Shown: positions 1 through 13,746, counted from the stretch's first letter. The stretch: 64,000 nt of DNA from Aquilaria yunnanensis (GCA_039654915.1 CM077594.1:34941001-35005000), one strand, 5' to 3'. Program-made: numbers and translations. The notes: generated from the letters alone by a model not told the origin.

Positions 1-3000
1 AAAAATTCACAACTTGCGTAGAATGGAAACATTCACAACTTGTTTTGAATATAAACATTCACAACTAGTTGGGAATAGGTACATTCACTACTTGTTTAGA
101 ATGAAATGGAAAAATTCACAACTAGTTTGCAAAGGAAACATTTACAACTTGTTTGGAATTGAATGATTCATATCCTATTTAAAATGAAAAGGAAATATTG
201 ACAACTTGTTAAGAATGAAATGGAAAAATTCACAACTTGTTTGGAAGAAAAACATTCAAAACTTGTTTGCACTTTGTTTAGAATGAAATGGAAACATTCA
301 CAACAAGTTTGGAATAAAAGCATTCAGAACTTCATTAGCTAAAATGGAAACATTCACAACTAGTTTAGAATAGAAACACAGCTTGTTTAGAATCAAGTGG
401 AAACAATCACAACTTGCATGGAGAGCAAACATTCACAACTTGTTTTCAATAGAAACATTCCCAGCTTCTTTAGAATGAAATAAAAATATTCACAACTACT
501 ATGGAATGGAATGATTCCCAACTTGTTTAGATTGAAGTTGAAACATTCACAACTAATTTGGAATAAAATGGAAACATTCATAACTTGTTTAAAGTAGTAA
601 TATTCACAACTTCTTTGGAATAAAATTGAACTAGTCACAACTTGTTTGGAATGGAAACATTCACAACTTGTTTTGAATGAAAACATTCACAAGTTGTTCT
701 GATGAGAAACTTTCACAACTTGTTTCGAAGGAAAACATTCACAACTTTTTTGGATGAGATACAATCACATCTTGTTTGGAATGGAAAGATTCTCGACTTG
801 TTTGGAATTGAAACATTTACAACTTGTTTAGAATCAAAATATTCACAACTTGTTTAGAATGAAGTGGAAAGATTCAAAGCTAGTATGGAAAGTGAACATT
901 CACAGCTTGTTTAGAATGAAATGGAAATATTCACAACTAGTTTTGAAAGGAAACATTTACAACTAGTTTGGAATTGAAAGATTCACATCTTCTTTAGAAT
1001 GAAATGTAAACAATCCCAACTTGTTTAGAATAGAACCATTCATAAGTTGTTTAGAATAAAATCGAAATATTCATGACATGTTTGGAATAGAAACATTTAG
1101 AACTTTTTCGGAATAGAAACAATCACAACTTGTTTAGAGTGAAATGTAAACATTCACAACTGGTTTGGAAAGGAAACACTTATAACAAGTTTGGAACAGA
1201 AACATTCATAGCTTGGTTAGAATGATTTGGAAACAATCACAACTTGTTTGGAATAAAACATTCCCCACTTGTAAGGAATGAAAACATTCACAACTTAAGC
1301 AGAAGAGAAATGGTCATAACTTGTTTGGAATGGAAACATTCTCAACTTGTTTGGAATGCAAAACATTCACAACTTGTATAGAATGAAATGGAAACATTCA
1401 CAACTAGTTTGGAATAGGAAAATTCACAACAAGTTTAGAATGAGATGGAAACACTGAAAGCCAGTTTGGAATGGAAATATTTACAACTAGTTTGGAATTA
1501 ATAGATTCATATCTTGTTTATAATGAAATGGAAACATTCACAACTTGTTTGGAATGGAAACAATCACAACTTGTTTAGAATGAAATGGAAACAATTGCAA
1601 CTTGTTTAGAATAGAAACATTCCCAACTTATTTGGAATGGAAACGCTGACAAGTTGTTTAGAATGAAAATATTCTAGAAACATTCACAACTTGTTTGGAA
1701 TGAAAACAATCACAACATGTTTAGAATGAAAGGGAAACATTCACAACTAGTTTAAAATGTAAACATTCACAACTTGGCTAGAATAAAGTGGAAACATTCG
1801 CTACTAGATTTAATTGAAAACATTCATAACTAGTTTGGAGTGGAAATATTCACAACTTGTTTAGAATGAAATGGAAACATTAACAACTTGTTTGGAAAAA
1901 AAAACATTCACAACTTGTTTAGAATGAGTTGGAAATATTCAAAACTTCCTCAAAAGAGAAACTTTCGCAACTTGTTTGGAATAGAAGCATTCACAACTTG
2001 TCTAAAATGAAATGGAAACATTCACAACTTGTTTGGACTGGAAACATTGACAACTTTTCTAGAATAGAAACATTCACAACTTGTTTAGAATGAAATGTGA
2101 ACATTCACTACTAGTTTGGAACAAAAACATTCATAACTAGATTGGAATGGAAACATTCATAGCCTATGTATAATAAAATTGAATCATTGACAACATATTT
2201 AGAATGAAATGGAAACATTCATAACATGTTTCGAATAGAAACATTTTTAACCTGTTTCGAATTGAAATATTGGCAACTTGTTTAGAATGAAATGGAAAAA
2301 TTTACAACTGGTTTGGAATAGGAACATTCACAACATGATTTGAAACAAATAGAAACATTCAAAAATAGTTTGGAGAAGAAACATTCACAACTTGCTTAGA
2401 ATCAAAAGGGAAACATTAACAACTTGTTTGGAATAAAAACATTCACAGCATGTTTAGAATAAAATGGAAAAATTCACAACTCTTTTTGAATAAAATTATT
2501 TACAGCTTGTTAAGAATGAAATGGAAACATCCACAACTTGCTTGGAAGAGAAATATTCACAACTTGCTTGGAATAGAAACATTCACAACTTGTTTGGAAT
2601 GGAAACATTGAGAGTTTGTTTCAAAGGAAATCATTCACAAATTGTTTGGAAGAGAAACATTCACAACTTGTTTGGAATGAGAAAAATCTCTACTTGTTTG
2701 GATTGGAAGCATTCACAGCTTGTTTGTAATGAAATCATTCACAACTTGTTTAGAATGAAGTGGAAACATTCACAACTAGTTGGGATTGGGAACATTCACT
2801 ACATGCTTGGAAAGGAAACATTTACAACTAGTTTGGAATTGAAAGATTCATATTCTCTTTAAAATGAAATGGAAATATCCACAACTTAATTGGAATGGAA
2901 ACATTCACAACTTGTTTAGAATGAAATGGAAAATTTGACAACATGTTTAGGACAGAGACATTCAAAACTTGTTTACAACTTGTTCATAATGAAATGGTAA

Positions 3001-4012
3001 CATTCACAATAAGTTTGGAATAAAAGCATTCAGAACTTAATTTGAATGAAATGAAAAGATTCAAAACTCATTTAGAATAGAAACATTTACAACTTTCTTA
3101 GAATGAAATGAAAACATTCACAACTTGCATGGAATGGAAACATTCATAACTTGTTTTGAATCGAAACATTCACAACCTACTTACAATGAAAAAAAGAACA
3201 ATCACAACTACTTTGGAATGGAAATATTCACAACTTGTTTAGATTGAATTCAAAACATTCAGAACTTAATTGGAATGAAATGAAAACATTCATAACTTGT
3301 TTAGAGTAGAAATATTGACAACTTAACTGAATGAAATGGAAATAGTCACAATTTGTTCAGAATAGAAACATTCACAACTTGTTTTAAATGAAAACATTCA
3401 TAACTTGTTTGCATGAGAAACATTCACCACATTTTTTGAATGAAAACATTCACAATTTTTTTGGAAGAGAAACAATCACAACTTTTTTGGAAGAGAAACA
3501 TTCTCAACTTGTTTGGAATCAAAATATTCACAACTTGTTTAGAATGGAGTGGAAACATTTGTAGCTAATCTTGAAAAGGAACATTCTCAACTTATTCAAA
3601 ATGAAATGGAAACATTCACAACTAGTTTTGAAAGGAAACATTTACAACTATTTTAGAATTGAAAGATTCACATCTTCTTTAGAATAAAATGGAAGCAATC
3701 TCAACTTACTTGGAACAAAACCATTCACAACTTGTGTAGAATAAAATGGAAGTATTAATGACTTGTTTGGAATAGGAACATTCAGAAGTTGTTCGGAATA
3801 TAAACAATCACAATGTGTTGAGAATGAAATGGAAACATGCACAGCTAGTTTGGATAGGAAACATTGATAACTTGTTTAGAGCGAAATGTAAACATTCACA
3901 ACTACTTTGGAAAGGAAACACTCATAACGACTTTAGAATGGAATCATTCACAACTTGTTTGGAATAGAAACATTCACCCTTTGTTTGAAATGGAAACATT
4001 CACAACTTGTTT
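1..4012. repeat. Minisatellite array, 26/31-bp units in 57-bp dimers (segment 1)
   Basis: Continuous degenerate tandem repeat. The short unit is GGAAACATTCACAACTTGTT followed by TGGAAT (26 bp); the long unit shares the first 20 bases and ends TAGAATGAAAT (31 bp). A common variant replaces ACTTGTTT with ACTAGTTT. A landmark variant, GATTCACATCTTCTTT, occurs near 980 and again near 3665, and its flanks match as well, so larger blocks are duplicated. The stretch 2335-2470 aligns with both flanks of the family C LTR at 18408-19395 but lacks that LTR; the insertion-site equivalent AAAGG is at 2405-2409. No gene is visible. Reading frames here are by-products of a repeat length divisible by three. 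Confidence 0.95.
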
Positions 4013-6337
4013 TGTTACCACCTCACAAAATGGGAGAATTACAAGTGTGTCATAATAGCTAAAAATCATTATATTGTGTAATTATCACCATAGTGATTGA
4101 AGTGTGGGGGGTAAAGGTATGATTAACAACTCCTTAAAAGTGTTCCAAGTTGGTAACTTGGTCCCCAAGAAAAGCCTTAAGGATTGCTTTTTTGTCAAGC
4201 AACCTAAGGACTTTTTTGTAAGGTTTTGGAAATTTAGGTACTCAATTGCAAAACTCTCAAGAAAGGGACTTGGAGAGTTATGGGAAGGATATAAATGGTA
4301 TGAAAGTGCTATTGGAGGATCAAATTACTCATGGAAGACAAGTTTGGACAAAGGAAACACTAAAGGCAACGAGCACCTAAATGTCCTAGTATAAACCTTA
4401 AGGTGTTCAAGCTTTTGAGTCTAAGGGTGGAATTGTGGGGTTATCCTACCATGGGGGAGGCAGCCAAGACTTGATAATTAGTCAAAAATGTTGGGTACAT
4501 GTGTACCAATGAGTTTAAGACAAAGGAACCATAATTAGTGAGAAAGAAAATGACATAAAGCAAGGTTAAGCTTGTTAAGTGTTTTGTGCCCTTAAGCTCA
4601 TTTAAGGCCATTTAAGTGGCCAAATCATTTATCCCTCTCTCATTTTCGTCCTCCCCCATCCCAAGTACACAGCCATACTTCCTCCATCGCCACCACACCT
4701 TTAAACTTGCAATTGATTGAAATTGAAGGCAAAAGGAAGCAATTGGAAGCAAACTAGAGCTATTTCTTGGATACTTCAAGGAACAAGCTTGATTTGCAGC
4801 CTACCCACTTTGGTAAGGGTTCTCTTGCTCTCATGGACTGTTTTCTGAAATTCTCAAACATCCATGGAGCTAGGGCTAAGCTTCGAAGAGAGCCATGTGC
4901 TTGATGAACCAAGCTTAGTGTGGGGAGTGCACTTATTGAAGGTTTTGCGACCTAGTGTGAAGTGCACAGTGATTGCAGCGAAATTCTGGGTTTCTTGAGC
5001 CCAAATGTTAGTACTAACTACTGTTAAAATCCTCCTAAGACCAAGCATTAGCTTGAGGAGGGCTGCCATAGTGATTTGGTTATGTTTATTATGTGTTTTA
5101 TGGACTAACCTATGGTATATGTTGCTGCCACATTTCATGTGTTTGTTGTTTGTGTTTGGCTGCTGCATTTGGTTGCTATATCTTGTATATATGCATTGTG
5201 GTTTTTTTGTTTTAGTGTCTTTGGATGCAGGTTTTAATGGGGATCACATTACCTTAAGAAACCAAGTGTTACCCTTACTAAGTTTCTCAATGAAACTTAC
5301 TCCCCTCAATTCTGTCATTTCAGGTCCTTCTGAAAGATTACCTTCAAACTAACCTTTGTGGTTTGATTTTTATTCTGAAATTTCGGGTACATGAACTTCC
5401 ATATGTCTAGTTATGATCTGGAAAGTTTCGTGATTTTAGGAGCAGATTTGGTATTTTTAATGGTGGTACTTATTGTGTTGTGCAGCAGCTGCCCAGCATC
5501 CTGTTTTTGGAGTCCATTGTGTCTCAGGACCTCCTGTAACCTAGGGTGCGTATTTAGCTAAGTTAAGACCATATTGTAGTGCATGTGTGCATGTAGATGT
5601 AGTGTATGTAAAATGAGACAAGTACGTGAACATTTGAGTAATGTTTTGGCTATGTTAGTGATGTGGTGCAAAGCTGCGTAAGTGTGAATGATGGGCTGCT
5701 TGCTTGTAAATTCTGTTTTATGCCACATAAAGTTGTTAAAAGAAATGGAATGTAATTCCTATGTGTAATGGACATATATGGGATAGCCTTGGAGGGCTTT
5801 CCCCTTGTGAATGAAGTGTTTGCATGGTTTGGAAAAATTGTATGGGCAAAATGGTCCAAAAGTTACCAGAATTTTGACTCTGGACCTAAAGTTTAATATC
5901 TCCTTGTGTAGAATGAATCTTGGTACAAAATTTTGACCACACCTAGAGGACATCTAGAGGGTTAACTGGGATTTGGAATTTCTAATTGATAATGGAGCAA
6001 AGAAAACAGGGGGGTATGAGGCTAGAATGGTACAGTTTATTAGTGGAAGTTACAGGTGCCGTAGATGGCCACTAGAACTTAACAAGATTGCCTAATGTGT
6101 GGAAGCCAAAACTAAGACTTGTGCTAGTGCTTTCCTTCTTAGCTGCCATAGTGTGCATAAATGTAAATATGTGTGTTATGGTTAGACCAATATGCATGTA
6201 TTTACATAGTGCTCAAGAGGGTCACTTGACTATGTACACTAGGGGTGTTGTTCTGATGACCTAGAGGACACACCAAACCTGGGAGTTTAAATGCACAGTT
6301 TTGGCAGCATAACTAGACTACCTCGGAGTGGGTAACA
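4013..6337 (+). mobile_element. Solo LTR, family A (copy 1)
   Basis: Begins TGTTACCACC and ends GTGGGTAACA, the TG...CA termini of an LTR, and is flanked by a perfect 5-bp target duplication TGTTT (4008-4012 and 6338-6342). No gag or pol is present, so it is read as a solo LTR left by LTR-LTR recombination. At 2325 bp it is long, as in several Ty3/Gypsy chromoviruses, but the clade is inference. A second copy lies at 58536-61025 and a truncated inverted one at 35640-37516. Copy 1 lacks about 155 bp that copy 2 has near 60510-60668. An unoccupied satellite site matching both flanks is at 16219-16223. The ORFs inside are shared with the other copies and match no protein I know. Confidence 0.9.
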
Positions 6338-7250
6338 TGTTTGGAAGAGAAATGATTACAACTTGATTGGAATGGAAACATTCTCAACTTGTTTGCAATG
6401 GAAACATTCACAACCTGTATAGAATGAAGTGGAAACATTCACAACCAGTTTGGAATGGGAAAATTCACAACTTGTTTAGAATGAAATGGAAACATTGAAA
6501 GCTAGTTTACAACGGAAACATTTACAACTAGTTTGGAAAAGAAAGATTAATATCTTGTATACAATGAAGTGGAAACATTTACAACTTGTTTGGAATGGAA
6601 ATAATCAGAACTAGTTTAGAATGAAAGGGAAACAATCATAACATGTTTGGAATGCAAACATTAACATCTTGTTTAGAATGAAGTGGAAGCATTCACATCT
6701 CGTTTCAAATAGAAGCACTCGCAGCTTGTTTAGAATGAAATGGAAATATTCACAACTTGCTTGGAATAGAAACATTCATAACTTGTTTAGAAGAAAAATA
6801 TTCACAACCTGTTTAGAATGAAAGAAAAACATTCACAACTTATTGAAAATGAAATGGAAATGTTCACAACTAGTTTGGAATGGAAGCATTCATAACATGT
6901 TTGCAATGGAAACATTCACAACCTGTTTAGACTAAAGTGGAAACAGTCACAAGTTGTTTAGAATAGAAACATTCATAATATGTTTAGAATGAAGTGAAAA
7001 CAATCAAAATTTGTTTGGAATGGAAACATTCACAACTTGTTTGGAATGAAAAGAATCACAACTTGTTTGAAAGAAAAACATTCACAACTTGTTTGGAATG
7101 AAAACATTCACAACTTGTTTGGAAGAGAAACAATCACAATTTGCTTGGAGTGGAAGTATTCTCATTTTGTGTTGAATGAAAACATTCATAACTAGTTTTG
7201 AATGGGAACTTTCACAACATATTTAGAATTAAATGGAGCCATTCAAAACT
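6338..7250. repeat. Minisatellite array (segment 2)
   Basis: Direct continuation of segment 1 across the family A insertion. The first five bases are the right-hand TSD TGTTT. The order of variant units matches 16219-17130 almost unit for unit, showing that it belongs to a duplicated higher-order block. The last five bases (AAACT, 7246-7250) are the left TSD of LTR B. No gene is seen. Confidence 0.93.
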
Positions 7251-9633
7251 TGTTATGGCCCTACTAGTGGGAGGCATGCCTAAAGAAGGTAAATTGCTCT
7301 AAATCAAGTTTAGAACCTTAATTCAAGTTACATAGCAAGAATAGGAATGTTTAGTAAAGTTCACTAAGTTCCGAGAAGGTTAAGGCACTAAATGAGGTTC
7401 AGGGGCAAAATCCTAATTTTGCATCCTGAATAACAGGGTTAGGTCTCGAGTGGTTAAAATGATGTCTTATAACCTAACTTTTAACTTTAACACAAACTTG
7501 ATGAAATAAACAAGGATTAATCAAGAATAGCTAAGGTTACCAAAAGATGGGGACTTAAGTGTATCATGTATAATACTTCAATGGCTTAGACTTAAAATAG
7601 GGTTACAAGAGGGTAACGTGGAAGGGTGGCTGCCATAAACCCGAGTTCATCCTCTCCACCCTCATTTTTCCACCCAATTGAGCTTGAAATCAAAGTTTCT
7701 TGGTGAAAAGAGAAGCCATCATAAGTATATAGGCCATTGGGAGCTCATTTCAAACATAAAACCATGGTTTTGGAGCTTGGAAGCATGTTTTCTCCCATCC
7801 CTTATTTTTAGTACTAGGTAACCAATGTGTTCTTGATTTATTTTATGTTTATTGGTTAGTTAGGAGCTTGGGTTTTGGTTAGAACCAGGAATTTGATGTT
7901 TGGTGCCTATGTTTTGCTTGGAACTTAGGTGGTGCTTTGGTGAGCTTAGTGGATTGGAAGAATGCTTGATTCTTGCTTGTTACTTGGAGTTGAGGTAAGG
8001 GAGTTGTGTTTTTTAGTTCAATTAATGCTATTGGAAGGAGTTTACTTGAAGAATTCGAGTAGTTCTAGCAATAGCATTAGTTAGTGGGCAAGGTTGAATT
8101 ATGGTGGACTATGAGGATTGTGATGGTTAGAATGATGTTATAATGCATCATAGATTAGTTTTTGATAGTTGGTTGTCATCTATGCAACATGTTTTACATG
8201 TATGTGAAGTTTCGAGGCTATGCAAGCATGTTTGATATATTTGGTAAGTGTCCAAAGTTCATAGCAGCAAAATCTATGAAAATTCTGCATTTTTGTAGAT
8301 TGGGGACGCTTCACCAGATTTGTACCATTGCCCATGATGCATCACCAATGCTAGAAAGTTGGTAGAACGTCGACAACTGTTGAATTTTCCAAGCTTTTCT
8401 AGGAAGGTCAAGGGGAAAATTAAGGGGGTTCTTAGGATACCTTAAGGTCTAAGCATTCCGAGGGTACTCCGAGACTTTCAAAAGTCCTTCATGACCTAGG
8501 AGTTTTCTTGAGTTTTGTAAAGCTTTATGGTTACTTGTCCCATAAGCAAGGAAACTAGTTTACAAAGGATCACAACTAGGTATCATTAGCTTGGGTGAGA
8601 GGTTTAAAACCCTTGGTGACCTAGCCGTTCCGTTAGCCACGAGGTTGCAAGGTGAAACCTTAGTGCACCTAGTCTGTAAGGCCTAGTCTACAATAGTCCC
8701 ACCATAATGCCCCTGTACAACATAAATGGGAGAGGTTCAACAAGTGATTTATCACTAGTTAGGCTGGCAAGCTAAGCTTGCTAGAGTGCAAGGCAATGCC
8801 TTGTAGTTCAAGGACCAGGAAGAGGAAAGGTCTCAAGGGACCTAGATTATATGCATATATTAGACTCTCAAGATGTATGAGCTCACAGTAGGTTACATAT
8901 GTTAACATATGTAGATTCTTTAGTAATTTTCTTATAGGTACAGTGACGACCCTTACTAAGAATTTCTGAATTCTCACTCCCTAGTTATGTTGTGCAGATT
9001 CTAAAGTTGTTGGGCCAGGTAACCGTTGAGGGTTATCGCGGTAGTAGCTTTTGTTGCGGGTATTGTACTTGAGAATCTCTATGATTCTAGCCCACATAGG
9101 TAACTTGTTAGACAAGTAACAGTACTAACCACACTCTTCCTTTGGCTATAGAGCCTAGCACCACGTGGACAAAGACTTTTGTGACTCACCACTGGGACTT
9201 GCATCCAAGGTGGGAGTTAGTTCAAGAAGATCTCAATTGAGGCTTGTATATATAGTACTCTTAGCTGCCTCCATTGTCTATGTTTTTAGGAGTCCTAGAC
9301 TCTAGAGTTGGTCTTAGGTGAGGGCATTAGTCTACTTTAGGTATGAATGCTCCCGCACAGTTGTTTTGTGTAGTAAACTCACACGAATGTTGATTTTGGT
9401 ATTCTTTGGCTATTTAAACTTATTGTCTTTGCAAATGTTTTGGGCAAGTCAATGTCTTATGAAATTTTGTTAATTCAAGTCAAAGCATGAAAACAATGCA
9501 TTTTCCATATTCTAGGTTAATCAACTAGTATCACGGGATTTTAATCCATACACATATACAACTAGCCAATTGTAACCACCGTGAGACCAACTCTCACAGG
9601 CTTCTTGGGCAGGGGCCAAGGATGGCCGTGTCA
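7251..9633 (+). mobile_element. Solo LTR, family B
   Basis: Starts TGTTATGGCCC and ends GGCCGTGTCA, flanked by a perfect 5-bp duplication AAACT (7246-7250 and 9634-9638). The 2383-bp body has no gag-pol similarity; the short ORFs at 8162-8365 (+) and 8759-8977 (-) have no recognisable domain. The paralogous satellite block at 17099-17150 carries the uninterrupted target (AATCT at 17126-17130), which confirms both borders. Orientation is assigned only from the TG...CA ends and the general resemblance to long chromovirus LTRs, so the strand is tentative. No other copy is in the window. Confidence 0.85.
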
Positions 9634-10901
9634 AAACTAGTTTAGAAAGGAAACATCTACAACTAGTTTAGAATTGAAAGATTCACATTTTGTATAGAAT
9701 GAATTGGAAACACTGACAACTTGTTTAGGATAGAAACATTCACAACTTTTTCAAATTGAAATGAAAACAATCATGACTTGTTCGGAATAGAAATATTCAC
9801 AGCATGTTTAAAAAGGAAATAATTACAATGTGTTTAGAAAGAAATTGAAACACTCACAGCTAGTTTGCAAAGGAAACACTCACAACTAGTTTGGAATGGA
9901 AACACTCATAGCTTGTTTAGAATGAAATGGAAACATTTAGAACATGGTTGGAATAGAAACATTCATAGCCTGCTTAGAATGGATTAGGAACATTCATAAC
10001 TTGTTTGAAATTGAAACATTCACAACTTGTGTAGAATGAAAAAGAAATATTCACAACTAGTTTGGAATGGAAAAATTCACAACATGTTTAGAATGAAATT
10101 AAAACATTCTTAACTTGGTTGGAATACAGACATTCACAACATGTATAGAATGAAATGGAAACATTCATAACATGTTTGGAACAGAAACATTCACAACTCA
10201 TTTAGAATAAAATGGAAACATTCACAACTAGTTTGAAAAGGAAACATTCACAACTTGTTTGGAATGGAAACATTCACAACTAGTTTGGAATGGAAACATT
10301 TGTAGTTAGTTTTGAATGAAAACATTCAATACTTGTTTACAGTGAAAATGAAACATTCATAAATTGTTCGGATTGATTTGTTTTGAATAGAAACATTCAG
10401 AACTTGTTTAGAATGAAATAGAAACATTCTCAACTACTTTTGAATGGAAACATTCAGAACTTATTTAAAATGAAATGGAAAGATTCACAACTTGTTTAGA
10501 ATAGAAACATTCATAACTTTTTTAAAATGAAATGAAAGCCTTTTCTACTTGTTTGGAGTGAAAACATTCACAACTTATCTACATTGGAAACATTCACAAC
10601 TTGTTTAGAATGAACTATAAACATTCACTACTAGTTTGGAATGGAAACATTCACAACCTATTTTAAATAAAATTGAATCGTTCATAACATAATTTGAATG
10701 AAACGGAAAAATTCAGGACTTGTTTGGAATAGAAACATTCCCAACTTGTTCGCAATAGAAACATTCAAAACTTCTTTAGAATGAAATGAAAATAGTCACA
10801 ACTTGTTTGGAATAGGAACATTCACGACTTGATTTCGATCAAACAAAGACATTCATAACTAGTTTGGAATGGAAACATTCACAACTTGTTAGAATGAAAG
10901 G
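9634..10901. repeat. Minisatellite array (segment 3)
   Basis: Satellite between LTR B and the family C element. Its unit order is parallel to 17131-18407, including the rare variants TTTGTAGTTAGTTT (about 10308 and 17816) and ACTTGATTTCGAT (about 10829 and 18332). It ends in AAAGG (10897-10901), the insertion site of LTR C. No gene is seen. Confidence 0.92.
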
Positions 10902-11887
10902 GGATGCGAACCTTTTTGGTATAATGGCCATGAAATGCACCCAAGATGTTTTTGAAGCTCAACACAAAATCAAAAGGATTGGATTTAAACTCCCAATGCT
11001 AATCAACTTGTGTTTAGAGACAAGAAGTGTAAGAAAACCAATAACACAAGCAACTTGTGCACTAAGGTAGTCCTCAAATAACAAAAGAGATTTTCTCTCC
11101 AAGTAGGAATATTATTTTGTCCAAAGGCTGTGTTTTACAACCAGAGTATGTGCCTATTTATAGGCATAAACTTGGGTAAAAGAGTCGTCCAAACTCACAG
11201 CCAAAGTCACGTAGGAAACCTAGGTATAAAAGACATAAGAAAACCTAGTCAAACTACGATTCTGACACCTTTTTAACACATGTTTAAGGTGTGCAGCAGA
11301 TACAACTTATCCTATGAATGCTGAATTAGTTCCATTGCCTAAATAAAATCCTAAATAATGTGAATAATAAAAAAATTAAATAAAATAAAGTGGAAATACA
11401 AGTTTGCCCTAAAAACCCCAAAATGGTATTCTCAGGTGCTCTCATGGGCTCTTTAAGGTTTTTGCTTGTATCTTCAACTCCAAGCTTGAATATAGGAGTT
11501 TCATTGGCTTGATACTTCCTATTAAATTTTGAAAAGAGGTCTTGAAATATTAGAGCTCAAAGATCCAGCTTGTGGAAGAAAATGGCTATTGAACAGTTCG
11601 AAGGGGCTCCTAAGGTGCACTTGATGGGTGCCCTTGTTGGTCCTCATTCTTTGACTTGTCTAGGCACTTTAGAATTGGATTCCAAGCTTGGCCATCATCT
11701 CCACATGATGTCTTGAATATTCTAGTGGCTCCTTGTGAAATTCCAAGTCCATTATCCATGAAGTAGCTTGAGACCAAAGCCTGAAGTACACTGGTGAGCT
11801 CCTTTGCCTTCTTCCTTGTCACAGGTCCACTAGTTATATCCAATGGGTCCTTGTCATCCTTGGTTTTTCCTTCCTTGATCATATCAA
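10902..11887 (-). mobile_element. 3' LTR of family C element
   Basis: On the plus strand it runs from GGATGCGAACC (first T of TG mutated to G, compared with TGATGCAAACC in the 5' LTR) to ATCATATCA. It aligns along its whole length to the solo LTR at 18408-19395. It contains the TATA-like palindrome at 11152-11165. The ORF-like stretch 11610-12068 overlaps the LTR and interior and is not a gene I recognise. Confidence 0.87.
11152..11165 (-). promoter_or_regulatory. TATA box of LTR C
   Basis: The minus strand reads GCCTATAAATAGGC, a 14-bp palindrome containing a canonical plant TATAAATA. The same sequence is conserved in the second LTR C at 18657-18670. It sits about 720 bp from the LTR start, plausible for the U3/R junction. 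Confidence 0.65.
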
Positions 11888-11902
11888 CTCCCCCTTCCTT
11901 AG
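11888..11902 (-). other. Polypurine tract of family C element
   Basis: The minus strand reads AAGGAAGGGGGAGT directly before the 3' LTR. This is the expected primer for plus-strand DNA synthesis and fixes the LTR border and the element's orientation. Confidence 0.7.
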
Positions 11903-12795
11903 AAGGATTTGTCATCGAATTAAAACCTACATTAGAAAAGGGAATTGAATCAATAATGATGAAATAGTCAATACTTAAGCACTTACCTTGCACATACGCA
12001 CCAAGAGCATGGAATGCTTGTGTATGGAGCTTTACTCCTATGTAAAATCTGAACCAATATCCCAACACAATGTTAACTTTGAAACCTCCAAGTTAAAAAA
12101 TAATGTTTGAAGCAATTGGCACAAAAAATCTGAAAGTTTGCACAATTTTCATCTTAACTCTGGGCATCACTTTCATAGTCTTTGCCATTTCAATACAATA
12201 TTCTCACAACAAGGAAAAGTGTAGGAATAATTTACCTCAAGGATGTTGTATGCATTCAAAACAAATGGACCTAAACTCACAAGTGTTTTCATCATGAAAA
12301 GCACAAGGTTTGCATGTCAAGGCAATAGTTTGCATAGACCATCCAAACAAACATGAATTTAAGGCAATGCAACCTAAACTAATAACAAAACAAGGATGCA
12401 AAAATTGCCTAAAAATCCTAAACATTTTAAATAAAATAAGGTTGGAATAAATAGGATTAAGTGAAACTAATTTAGTGGCAAACTTATTTTTGTATGTATA
12501 TGTACCACAATGCATGAAATTTGTGAATTTGTGTAGACTCTGACTCAAAACAAAGGGCTCAACATATCTCTTCAAAAGGTTGAATTTAAAACCAGAATTT
12601 TCACTCAAAATAAATACTTTCACCTTCGGACATAAAGAAAAAATATCAAGGCTCACAATTTTGTGTAATGCATGTGTCATGACAAAAAAAATGCTTGCTG
12701 GAAATTAAAGATTGACACACAAAAATGGGCTAAACATGAATGTCAATCAAAGAAGTATGTAATGCATGTGTAAGAACTAATTTATGCATGAAAAA
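11903..12795 (-). other. Internal tail of family C element, no recognisable protein
   Basis: An AT-rich stretch between the gag-derived frame and the polypurine tract. A 147-residue minus-strand frame (12237-12680) and short plus-strand frames are present, but no protease (DTGA), reverse transcriptase (YVDD or FIDD) or integrase motif could be found. Treated as untranslated or decayed interior. Confidence 0.55.
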
Positions 12796-13746
12796 TTATA
12801 AAGAAGTGGATTTAACTTCAGGCAAAATAGAACAATGTGAGATTGATGAGAAAGAAACAAAATAAAAAATAAGAAACACCAAAACAGATTTTTCTCTAGA
12901 GATACTCATGGAATTCAAAAGATGATTTGACAAAACCACATAAGTACAAGATTTAAAACTATTTTTTGTTAAAGTTTCATGCTTACTTCCTTCTTTTAAT
13001 CTAGTTTCATGAAAACCATTCTTTAAAACAACTTCCTTAACAAACATACATTATTTGAGATTTTCATGCAAAACCACATCATATCTAAGTGTAAGGAAGA
13101 AATACATTATAGTGGTTGGATTGAGCCTCCATGTATCTTCCTTAGGAACCAAAATTTTTTAACCTTTCCACCCATTGACTTCTGGAAGAGTTGCATTAAT
13201 TTCTTCCCCTTGAACCATAGGATGAGAAACAATGTTAAGCAAAGTTTTGAAACTGAAATCACTTGGACTTACCTTAAATTGTTCCTTTTCCACCTCCTTC
13301 ATTGGTTTGATGCATGGGACATGACTTGGAATATTAGGAACAACAACTTCTTTGATGGGTAACAACTCACTTGATTCTTGTAGCTTATCTCCACTTAAGT
13401 CCTGAAAAGAAGACAACACAACACTAGAAGAAAACTTTGTTATGTTAGATGAAAGTATGGCTTTCCTCACATCACTCATTTTTTCTATTTGACACTCTTT
13501 CTTTATATTTAGCTTCCCCTCATTCTTTTCTCTCAAGAACTCTCCACTCTTCTTCCCCTCCTGTTCACTCTTCTCACTTGATCTCTCAGTTGTTCTCTAA
13601 GTTTTCCCTTCTTCACTATTGCCTTCAACTTTCCCCTCTTTTTCTTTTATATCAACCTTACTTTGAAACTTTCTTTGATCCTCCAAGACTTGTTGTGGTG
13701 AAAGTGGAAGAACTGAGATTGACTTTTCTAGTTGAGGCCAAGGCAA
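12796..13746 (-). pseudogene. Downstream extension of the family C gag polyprotein (decayed)
   Basis: Reading the minus strand on from the stop that ends the gag core, coding-like sequence continues with few interruptions: a Glu/Lys-rich low-complexity stretch around 13540-13650, then a 125-residue open frame (13159-13536), then an 83-residue one (12796-13047). The charged linker resembles the spacer that follows gag in some Gypsy polyproteins. No CCHC zinc knuckle or protease motif is visible, so its function is unassigned. Confidence 0.45.

Noticed and set aside
2521..2862. 113-residue ORF (and similar ones at 393-686, 16435-16701, 17512-17778, 20183-20491, 41331-41609)
   Set aside because: They are translations of the 57-bp satellite dimer with no non-repeat content. 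Length follows from the period being divisible by three; no promoter or domain is present.
1..4012. Regularly spaced short repeats resembling a CRISPR array
   Set aside because: There are no unique spacers: the whole unit is repeated and degenerate, no cas genes are present, and the surrounding elements are plant retrotransposons.
5005..5352. 115-residue hydrophobic ORF in LTR A, also seen at 59582-59881 and inverted at 36198-36419
   Set aside because: It recurs only because the LTR recurs. Its Leu/Phe/Cys-rich, T-rich composition gives a pseudo-membrane protein; there is no known domain and boundaries differ between copies.
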